Below, piece by piece: positions 56,756 to 64,000 of a stretch of 64,000 nt of DNA (positions are counted from its first letter, which is position 1; every line of letters starts with the position of its first letter). This DNA comes from Alopecurus myosuroides (Eukaryota > Streptophyta > Magnoliopsida > Poales > Poaceae): NCBI GenBank assembly GCA_028641055.1, contig CM054059.1:112418263-112482262 (forward strand), in the 5' to 3' direction. Both the position numbers and the translations under genes were made by a program. The notes beneath the pieces are model-generated. The model did not search any database, was not told where the DNA came from, and saw only the letters and a list, made by a program, of their open reading frames with translations.

Positions 56756-58222
56756 TTGACGGGTTCCGCTGCAGCCGTCAGCAGGTTTATTAGCCGGTTG
56801 AGAGATAAAGCCTTACTACTGTACAAGTTATTGAAAAAATTCGACAAATTCGAGTGGACAGAAGAGGCAGATGCAACATTAACCCAATTGAAGGAAACTT
56901 TGATGAAAGCTCCGATTTTGGCATCCCCAAAAGACGAAGAACCTATGTTATTATACCTCACGGCTACAAACCGGGTTATTAGTGCAGTAATTGTTGTGGA
57001 AAGGAAGGAAAAAGATCAGAGCATACCCGATCAACATCCGGTATATTATATAAGCGAAGTTTTCTCCGAGTGCAAACAAAGATATCCGCACTACCAAAAA
57101 CTGGCGTATGGCGTATTTTTTGCATCTAGAAAACTTCGCCATTACTTCCAAGGACATTCCATAACAGTGATATGCAAAGCGCCACTAGGGGATATAATAA
57201 ACAATGCGGAGGCGACTGGCCGAGTAGCCAAATGGGGCATCGAGCTAACAGCATTCGACATTAAGTATCAGCCTAGAACGGCAATAAAATCCCAGGTTCT
57301 GGCAGATTTTGTTGCCGACTGGATGGAAGCAATGGAAAAAACAACGATGCCGGAGTCCGAGTACTGGATCATGCACTTTGACGGATCCAAGATGAAGGAG
57401 GGCGCTGGAGCTGGTGTAGTCCTAAAATCCCCTAAAGGAGAAACAATGGAGTATGTATTACAAATACACTTCAATGCCAGCAATAATGTGGCAGAATACG
57501 AAGCTCTGCTTCACGGCTTGCATATCGCAAAAGAAATAGGTGTCAAGCGCATTTTATGCTATGGCGACTCAGATTTGGTACAGCACCAGCTCAATCAAAC
57601 TTGGGATGCTAAAAGCCCTATAATGGCCGAATACCGGAGAACGGTGGACGAGTTTGCCATATGTTTCTTCGGATTCGAAGTACTCCATGTTAAAAGGGAG
57701 GAAAATTGGAACGCGGATGCATTAGCCCGCATGGGATCAGAAAGGGTAAAAATCCTACCACCAGGTGTATTTGTTCAACATTTGTACGAACCATCGATAA
57801 AAGTTGGAAATGTTGATTATCCTATGGCTTCCGAGTCAATTGAAGTCATGCTAGTTAACCCGGATCGGACAATCCCATATCTAAACTTCTTAGTTGATCA
57901 GAAGTACCCGGAGGGAGCAGACAAAATCCTGCAAAGACAGATTCAGCGTCGATGCAAAGGATACACGGTAATTAACAATTGCCTGTATAAACGCAGTACT
58001 TCCGGAATTTTTCTGCGATGTATTTCACCAGAAGAAGGACGAGAAATCCTGCAAGAAATCCATGCCGGAGATTGCGGACATCATGCTCAATCCAAAAGCG
58101 TAGTCAAAAAAGCATTCCGTGCCGGGTTCTTCTGGCTAACTGCCAAGACAGACGATGAGCACATAGTAAATACGTGTGCAGGGTGTCAGTATTACACCAA
58201 ACAGACTAATATGCCAGCCTAA
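56756..58222 (+). pseudogene. pol: RNase H, archaeal-like RNase H and integrase zinc finger of the Tat element
   Basis: This frame of 488 codons starts at the end of the RT connection (FISRLRDKALLLYKLLKK). The first RNase H domain (YLTATNRVISAVIVVER) lacks the usual catalytic Asp in the first motif, having Thr-Ala-Thr-Asn, as in Tat elements where this domain has become a connection. The second RNase H is complete in appearance: FDGSKMKEGAGAGVV, AEYEALLHGLHIAK, YGDSDLVQHQLN and NADALARMGS. The integrase HHCC finger follows (HAGDCGHHAQSKSV, CAGCQYYTKQ). A TAA at 58220-58222 ends the frame in the integrase linker. Confidence 0.93.
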
Positions 58223-58245
58223 GCACTCAAAACTATACCCATTAC

Positions 58246-59160
58246 ATGGCCGTTTGCGGTCTAGGGGCTAGACATGATGGGACCATCCAAACTGCACGAG
58301 GTGGACTCACACATCTACTAGTAGCTGTGGATAAATATACCAAGTGGGTAGAGGCTAAACCCATCAAAAAGCTTGACGGTATAACTGCCAGAAATTTCAT
58401 CATTGACGTAGTCATGAGATACGGCGTTCCACACAGCATAATAACAGACAACGGGACAAATTTCTCCATTGGAGAGTTGGCAAAATATTGCCGACAAACG
58501 GGAATTCGCCTAGATCTCGCATCTGTGGCACACCCGCAATCCAACAGACAAGTTGGAAGAATGAATAGCTCAATCTTACAAGGAATACGTCCAAGACTCG
58601 AATCTCCTCTTCATAGAGCAGCTGGAGCATGGGTAGAAGAGCTACCTTCCGTGCTTTGGAGTATTCGAACAACACCAAACAGGTCAACAGGGCAAACCCC
58701 GTTTTTCCTAGTTTATGGTGCCGAAGCAATTCTTCCAACGGACATGATCCATGATAGCCCAAGAGTGCAGGATTTCGACGACTCGTATGCCGAAAAAGCA
58801 CGACAGGATGCCGTCGATCTCTTAGAAGAGGAACGAGAACTTGTGCTTCAAAGATCCGCCATTTACCAGCAAGGTTTACGACGCTACCATAGTCGGAAAA
58901 TCAGGCATCATTCTTTTAAAGAAGGTGACCTAGTGCTAAGATTTGTGCAGCAAAGAAAGCACAAATTGGCCCCAGTATGGGAAGGACCATTCTTCATTAG
59001 CAAAGCTATGAAAAATGGATCATACTACCTTGTTGATATTCGGGATACGGAGGATCATCTTGACAAACCGAATCGCAAAAGAAAGAGAAAGATAGATGCT
59101 GAACTAGGAGAGACAAAGAGGCCCTGGAGTATCCAGCAGTTACGTCCCTTCTATACTTAG
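58246..59160 (+). pseudogene. pol: Integrase catalytic and C-terminal domains of the Tat element
   Basis: The frame is open for 304 codons but its first 20 or so are scrambled by a small insertion around 58262, which destroys the region of the first catalytic Asp. The second Asp is kept in ITDNGTNF. The catalytic Glu is replaced by Gly (SNRQVGRMNS, codon 58555-58557). The rest matches Tat integrase (AAGAWVEELPSVLWSIRTTP, DAVDLLEEERELVLQRS, WEGPFFISKAM, QQLRPFYT). This copy could not integrate on its own. Confidence 0.92.
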
Positions 59161-59621
59161 TTCAATTTCTATGAATGATTTTCAGCCTACTAAAGGTTAA
59201 AGGAAACTCTGATTGTGCCTGCGTGCCCGAGCTTCATGCAAAAAATTTCTTACTATTCTCTAAGTATTATCTGATTGTTTATGTGCTGGGTCACTGGAGC
59301 TAGTAAGTAAAAATGCCTTTAGTATGATCCATGTTTCCAAGTTTAAACTGATCGGTTGTACCCAGTAACTTGGCATGAAGATTAAAATACTACTGAGCCA
59401 TTTCAAACACTAAGGACAGTTAAGGCACATAAACCAGAGAACTTAGAAGATAAAGGAATATAAAACCCAGAAAACTTGCAAAGGATTTCATAAATATTAA
59501 CTGCAAACGGCGGAGTACTTGTTCATACAAAAGAATAGAAGCATTACAATAAAAATTACATTGTAAAGTGAAGTAATGCTCCTATTTCCTATTTTCTACC
59601 ATCCAGGTTAAGGAGAATTCT
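59161..59621. other. Spacer between pol and the antisense gene
   Basis: AT-rich, no ORF of note. It probably includes the 3' untranslated regions of both converging transcription units. Confidence 0.5.
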
Positions 59622-60077
59622 TCAAGCATCCGAGCCTTCTTCGCTGCTGTCATTCTCGGGGGCTTCTGGAATCTCCTCTTCTGGATAGGTGATGGAGATG
59701 TTCACCATAGAGGCGATCTTGGTGGCGTGACCCTTGATTTCATCAAAGATGGTGGTCCGCTGGGTCTCCGAATATCCAAGAGGGATACCGGACGCCACGC
59801 GCCAAGATTTGGCACTGGGGTAATGCATACGCATAAGGACTAAAGCCATGCGTGCACCACCCCGTGCTGCCGAGCGCAAGGTGGATTCCTTGGATTCCAC
59901 CACCTTCAGGATAGCTTCCGGAAGTTTCTCAACTTCCGAGAATTCCCCAGGTCTTGCGGGAAGGTACTTGTTGACCAGCTGCATGCCTGCAGCTCTGATC
60001 GCAGTGAATACCTTCCCAAAATCTCGGATTTTTTGAATCTGAGTAAGATCTGGGTCATCTCTTGTTTTTTCAGACAA
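59622..60077 (-). CDS. Antisense gene, last exon (about 150 aa)
   Basis: This minus-strand frame ends in TGA at 59622. It has a natural protein look: VFTAIRAAGMQLVNKYLP, KVVESKESTLRSAARGGARM, RMHYPSAKSWRVASGIPLG, and an acidic tail (PEEEIPEAPENDSSEEGSD). No Pfam-level domain comes to mind. The upstream splice site is unclear; the DNA before it (TTTGTCTG) could be a mutated acceptor. In grass Tat elements this region belongs to the antisense coding unit. Confidence 0.6.
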   Translation of the reverse strand: MSEKTRDDPDLTQIQKIRDFGKVFTAIRAAGMQLVNKYLPARPGEFSEVEKLPEAILKVVESKESTLRSAARGGARMALVLMRMHYPSAKSWRVASGIPLGYSETQRTTIFDEIKGHATKIASMVNISITYPEEEIPEAPENDSSEEGSDA

Positions 60078-60151
60078 ACAACCGAAGGGTCAGTGAAAAT
60101 GCAGAGAAAGAAGTTAAGACATGGAAAATCCGGTAAAAGTTGATAACTTAC

Positions 60152-60400
60152 AGAGGATCTTGTCCATCTCGGAGCCTTCCTCCAGGCGCAGGTTCAAGGC
60201 GTTTTCCAAATCTTGGATAGTGCCCTTGTCCTTGTCGGCCTGTTGGGAGGCCTTGGATTGAGCAATACCAAGAGCCAGATTGCTGGCCTCCAGATCCTTC
60301 TGAACCTTCATAAGCTCCTTATGAATGTCCAAGTTCTCCCGGCGGAGACTCTCGGCATTGCCGGCATCTTCGGCAACTTGCTTGGCTTTCGCCAAAGCAG
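60152..60400 (-). CDS. Antisense gene, fifth exon, coiled coil
   Basis: The exon is bounded by TTTCCAG| before 60400 and |GTAAGT after 60152. It encodes an uninterrupted coiled coil (NLDIHKELMKVQKDLEASNL, QDLENALNLRLEEGSEMDK). It joins the previous exon in phase (one base carried over), giving the codon GCT. Confidence 0.7.
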
Positions 60401-60486
60401 CTGGAAAGCAAAGAAAAAATTCTGGGTTAAGTAAACTCGGAAAAATACTTAGAAAAAATTAGGGACTACAGAGAACTAAAATATAC

Positions 60487-60625
60487 CTGTTGTTTCATCT
60501 AGCCGTAGCTGAGATGATGCCAGCTCTGCTTCCTTAACATCAAGAATAGATAGAAGGTTTCTAACCTCCTTATTCTTAACGGTAAGCTTGTTGAAAACTT
60601 CCAGGTTTATAGTTTCAGCGGTTTG
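60487..60625 (-). CDS. Antisense gene, fourth exon, coiled coil
   Basis: Bounded by GTGTTTCAG| before 60625 and |GTATAT after 60487. The 139-base exon encodes TAETINLEVFNKLTVKNKEV and AELASSQLRLDETT, again helical and leucine-rich. Confidence 0.68.
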
Positions 60626-60739
60626 CTGAAACACGGAAGTGAAACATCGTGTTTAAGTTATAAGCAAGCATGATTATGAAAGCACTAAGTGAAAAGTAGA
60701 GATTTTTACTTATTGCTTTGGGGCTAGAGATAATACCTA

Positions 60740-61097
60740 GCTTATCCGCTGTAAACCTGCCAAGTTTTCGGTGAACTCTTTTGCGTACTCAGCAAAAAGA
60801 GTCCCGACCGCGCTAAGGCCATCGCTGATATTCTTGAAATCCTTATCAAAGGTGGGAATCTCCTCTTCAGTTATCCAAGAAGGACCTCCCACCTCAGGGA
60901 CCGCCCTTTCCCTCGTGTCCGTTTCCGGCACAATGGGCTGGCTGGTCTGCAGGGATTCCGTGTTGGGGGCTGCAGCATGCTCTTCTGTTGTTGCGATCGG
61001 TGTATCTGGAGCGGTAGCGGGAGAAGGATGTGGGCCTCTGCTGGCCCCAGCCTTGTGCCTCTTTAGCTTTTTCGGCTTCAGAGTAGAGGGAGGCAGG
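60740..61097 (-). CDS. Antisense gene, third exon
   Basis: Preceded by CTCCTTTTTTAG|. It starts with a Lys-rich nuclear-signal-like stretch (LKPKKLKRHKAGASRG). A Thr/Pro/Glu-rich disordered segment and an acidic helical end follow (IPTFDKDFKNISDGLSAV, AEYAKEFTENLAGLQ). The end of the exon is uncertain: possible donors are GCAG|GTTTAC at 60756 or TAG|GTATTA near 60736, and a stop lies at 60737. Confidence 0.6.
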
Positions 61098-61181
61098 CTA
61101 AAAAGGAGAAAAGCCGGAAAGTTAAACTCCGAGATAGAGGAAGAAAATTCCGACAAAATAAAACAACCCAGATGTTCGAAC

Positions 61182-61327
61182 CTGGAGGTGACGACGGGGA
61201 CCCCGTAAAGATCAATGACTTCCTGGGCAGCGGTAATCTTCTTGCGCTTACGCCCACCGGCGAAGGTGGCACGCAATGCCTCCAGCTCGGCATCGGAAGC
61301 AAGTTCCGACTCAAGAAGTTCGGCAAT
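61182..61327 (-). CDS. Antisense gene, second exon
   Basis: Bounded by CTTAACAG| before 61327 and CTCCAG|GTTC after 61182, 146 bases. It encodes IAELLESELASDAELEALRA and GGRKRKKITAAQEVIDLYG, including a basic GGRKRKK motif. It is in phase with both the first and the third exons. Confidence 0.72.
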
Positions 61328-61412
61328 CTGTTAAGAAGGTAAAAGCTGAGATAAAAACACGAAAACCGAGTAAACGAAAAGGATTTAAACCCCAAAAGGC
61401 GAAGAATTGTAC

Positions 61413-62585
61413 CTTGGGAGCCGGATTCTCAGTCGTGTACATTGGCCGGCTTTCTTCATATTGGTCGCGGGATGCAACCAATTGATTTGCGCGTTTCCGC
61501 AAATCCTTCGCGGACCAAACCTTGCTGGTTGTCCGCATTTCGTCGCCGGTTCCCGTGTACTCGCAGAGAAGGCGAGCACAGTGGTTAGCCAAGGGCTGAA
61601 TCCGCCTATCTAACCATCAAAGGACTGTGTCCATGCCGGTTAGATGCAGGTCAGAAGCGACGAGCTTTGCGATGCGCCGCTTGATCTTGAGAAGATCCGG
61701 CGGCAGGGTCTGAACTGCTTCAGTTCCCCAATTTTCTTGGGGAACAGCGGCGGTGTTTGAGAAAGGTGGAACCCCGGTGGTTTTCCCAGGGAAGGGAACG
61801 TCGGGATGATAAAAGAAGGAACCCGTCCAAAACTTGACGGATTCCGATGTTTTAATCTTGGGGAACCAATCCTCCCTGAATCGACGCAGGGTAAAGTAAA
61901 TGGTCCCACAAGTTGGGAGTGCGCCCTCTGAAGAGTTCCGCTTAACCCTGAAGCAATAAAGCCAGAAATCTAACCTAGGTGCTATACCTAGATATCCCTC
62001 GAAAAGGGCCTGAAATCCGGCTAGGTAGAGGATGGAGTTGGGTGGCAGATTGTGGGGTTGGATGTTGTAGTGGGCTAAGATCTGGAGGAAAAAGGCGGAT
62101 GGTGGAAGACCCATACCTCTTAGTATATGGGAGGAGAGGTGGACGCGTTCCTCGTCCTTCGGCGCGGGTTCGGTCTCGTCCTCCGGGATTCGCCATTTTC
62201 CTTTCAGCACGAGCCCCTCCTTCTCCATTGTCGGAAGGAGGGATGGCGGAATACTGCTGGCACTCCAGTTGCCGGCAGTTTCCGCCTCGTCTTCTGCTCC
62301 GGCGGCGGCGGACGCTGCGGCCTCCGCGGTCGCGAGCTCGTCTCCGACGAGAGCGATTTTCTCTTCCACCGTCTCGGGCGCGAACGGCGGGGTAGGCGTG
62401 GAAGAAGACCCCGCGAGATCTGCGGCGGCGGGACGGATTTCCTCGCCCGCCGCACCGCCAGTGGCCTTCGCCGACTCGTCGCCGGAGGCATGCACCGATG
62501 AATCCAGTTGTGGATCCATTGTATCGATGATTTCGTCGATGTCCTTAGCGACGGAACGGGGCAGTGAGGAGCTCGGAGATGCCAT
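61413..62585 (-). CDS. Antisense gene, first exon, 'putative gypsy-type transposon' domain
   Basis: Starting at the ATG at 62585, the exon encodes 391 codons, with one premature TGA at 61615-61617. Residues 1-130 are Ala/Ser/Glu-rich and disordered. Residues from about 145 to 290 match the plant family named 'putative gypsy type transposon' (Pfam Transposase_28), with HILRGMGLPPSAFFLQILAH, NSILYLAGFQALFEGYLGI and FWLYCFRVKR. After the TGA the frame continues (RRIQPLANHCARLLCEYTG) to CCCAAG|GTACAA, a good 5' splice site. Despite the family name it has no known transposase activity; its function is unknown. It lies antisense to gag-pol, downstream of pol. Confidence 0.8.
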
Positions 62586-62720
62586 CGATTGGCGGTGCGG
62601 GGTTGCTCCGGTGAGGTCTCGGGTGCGTTCGTGCGCTCGGGAGTTGCTCTGCGAGACCTTGGGCGCTGGAATGGTGCTGTGAAGTGAGAGCGGAAGGTTT
62701 CCTCGGAGGACGGAGGCGGC

Positions 62721-62728
62721 TATTTATA
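62721..62728 (-). promoter_or_regulatory. TATA box of the antisense gene
   Basis: On the minus strand GGCTATAAATAGCC contains TATAAATA, 136 bases upstream of the antisense ATG. It implies a leader of roughly 100 bases. It is a textbook plant TATA box, separate from the LTR promoter. Confidence 0.7.
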
Positions 62729-62799
62729 GCCGGAATCCCATCACGATGCGTTCTAAGGGCTCTTTTGACTGTTGGATGATCAACGCGTGTCACTCGCCG

Positions 62800-63118
62800 G
62801 AAATTCCGGAAAATGAAACGACGGGTGATTATTGCTATCGCCTCGTTTCCCGCGAGAATCTGTCAGAGATATGTTTCTGGGTTTCCCGCCTGAAACCCAA
62901 ACGTCCCTTACGTAAGCATGATTAAAGCGCTGACGTAGGAAGTTCCTTCTTCATGAAGGATCGTGTAAGAAAAGCCGGATTTTCTGGATTCCGAGTTTTG
63001 CGTTATAACATCCTTTGAGGAGAAAAAGAAGAATCAAGACTGCAGGCCAATATTTCTCGGAAAATACGCATTTGGCGAAAGACGGCAAATCAGAGTCTTG
63101 ATCCTTCTTGGGGGCTAC
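62800..63118. other. Non-coding 3' end of the Tat interior with polypurine tract
   Basis: No ORF. The last bases before the 3' LTR (CTTGGGGGCTAC, 63107-63118) form the G-rich plus-strand primer typical of Tat elements. The rest may hold upstream control sequence for the antisense gene. Confidence 0.6.
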
Positions 63119-63661
63119 TGTCGGATATATACCGATTAGGGGTGTATCAGATAGCAGTCTAAAGTGCCGGATTACCCGGGTGGCCCAAGTGGTAGTGGAT
63201 TACGGTCCATTGGGCGGCCCAGTGAGGTGATGCACAGAAGACAGATTCTAGAAGAACCCGGATCGCGGCCCACGTGATCTGACTTGGAGTAGAAGGCGGA
63301 TTCCTTACTTTCCAAGTTAGTAGTTACCGTAGTCTTCTAGGTTTCCTACTCTGTATGCCCTAATCCGGCTACTATATAAAGCCGGACGGGAGATATGATA
63401 GATAGAAAAGAAGCTACAGGCTAACTCGCCGAGAGGTTGATCCTTGACGAGCAGCTAATAGAACCTCACATTGTACTCTGTATTCCCCGGCTTTAGTCCT
63501 GAATAGTGAGATTGCAGGAGTAGGAACGCCGCATTACTGCGTCGTACCGAACCTGGGTAAAAACCCTGTGTCATTGTCCTTCGCACAATCACGTCCCCCC
63601 ACATCTCTATCAGTAGTCTCGTGGCACCCCCGTCTATGAACTCTACTACGATGTCTCGACA
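63119..63661 (+). repeat. 3' LTR of the Tat element
   Basis: Same length as the 5' LTR (543 bp). The TATA box is at 63373-63380. About 15 differences from the 5' copy are visible. Confidence 0.95.
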
Positions 63662-63663
63662 AT

Positions 63664-64000
63664 TTTGTTCCTGCTAGAGATATAGAAATTCATACCGTTG
63701 ATTCTATTGCGCATGAACCTTATATTGAGAAAATACCTTTCCCTGGTAAGGTAAAAGAACATTCTATATTAGCTCTTGTGGTTAATAAAAGTGCAAGGAA
63801 ACTTGTAGAACCCGAGGAACAAATAACTATAGAACCTACAGTAGCAATAGTAAAGGACCTTGTTTCTGAAAATGTAGAAGAGGGACACATTATATTTTGT
63901 GAAGATGCTTCTATTATTGTCTCTCATCCTAGTAAATCTAGGAAACCTAATGTTCATGTGCTATCTGTGAGAATAGGTGATCATTTCTATTATGGTTTGT
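63664..64000 (+). CDS. gag-pro: Athila-like gag-protease linker, partial, runs off the window
   Basis: The frame is open from 63664 to the end (112 codons, no stop) and starts without a Met because it continues the broken gag of 50907-51762. It reads FVPARDIEIHTVDSIAHEPY, KVKEHSILALVVNKS, KDLVSENVEEGHIIFCEDAS and SVRIGDHFYYGL. In related elements this lies just before the aspartic protease site. Some gag sequence between 51762 and 63662 appears to be missing. Confidence 0.82.

Larger units (their letters stand above)
51763..63661 (+). mobile_element. Tat-type Ty3/gypsy retrotransposon with antisense gene, 11.9 kb
   Basis: Matching 543-bp LTRs (51763-52305 and 63119-63661) begin TGTCGGATATA and end TCTCGACA. 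The order is gag, protease, reverse transcriptase, RNase H, a second RNase H of the archaeal-like type and integrase. About 4 kb of non-pol DNA with an antisense multi-exon gene follows. The second RNase H and the antisense coding region are established traits of the Tat lineage. Pol has frameshifts and stops and a lost catalytic Glu. The LTRs differ at about 15 of 543 sites by eye. Unusually, the flanking pentamers (CTTGT and ATTTT) do not match. Confidence 0.95.

Overview
This window looks like an intergenic, transposon-packed stretch of a large grass genome, most likely a Triticeae species such as wheat, Aegilops or barley. I base this on nested LTR retrotransposons, CACTA and Mutator DNA transposons, degenerate MATH-BTB gene pieces and GC-rich grass-style coding sequence. 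No intact, clearly host-encoded gene is visible. I worked by eye; family names finer than the clade are inference.

Layout from left to right. (1) 1-872 and 9402-10424 are one unassigned segment split by a complete but frameshifted Ty3/gypsy element (873-9396, TSD TGTTT). (2) A Mutator-like element (10425-14099, 9-bp TSD AATTCTATT) carries two GC-rich candidate genes and no transposase. (3) A solo LTR (14402-16740, TSD CCAGG) is followed by unassigned, partly exon-like DNA, a 5'-truncated copy of the same LTR (19575-20438) and a MATH-BTB fragment. (4) 20641-28290 is mostly unassigned, but holds a complete 284-bp TRIM element (26551-26834, TSD GTGAC). (5) A MATH-BTB pseudogene (about 28293-29114) abuts a non-autonomous CACTA element (29115-32814, TSD AAG) built from roughly 650-bp tandem repeats. 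(6) A 5'-truncated LINE on the minus strand (33452-33993 plus 48262 to about 49170) is split by a young, apparently intact Tekay/Del-type chromovirus on the minus strand (33994-48261, TSD TTACA). It has 4.2-kb LTRs, one uninterrupted 1463-residue gag-pol frame and an extra ORF before gag. (7) From about 49171 to the end lies an Athila-like Ty3/gypsy element in an internal-LTR-internal arrangement. It is interrupted by a Tat-type Ty3/gypsy element (51763-63661) with two RNase H domains.

The most interesting content is carried by the retrotransposons. The Tat element holds, on the opposite strand between pol and its 3' LTR, what looks like a multi-exon gene with its own TATA box and three splice joins that keep frame. 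The Tekay-type element has an additional ORF between its primer binding site and gag; its start codon and that of gag each sit directly behind a plausible 3' splice site. In the 873-9396 element, a homopolymer change appears to have cut off a polyprotein C-terminus that once read into the 3' LTR.

The nesting gives an order of events. The Athila-like element is older than the Tat insertion (LTRs about 3% different by eye). The LINE is older than the Tekay-type insertion (LTRs about 0.4% different by eye, so very recent).
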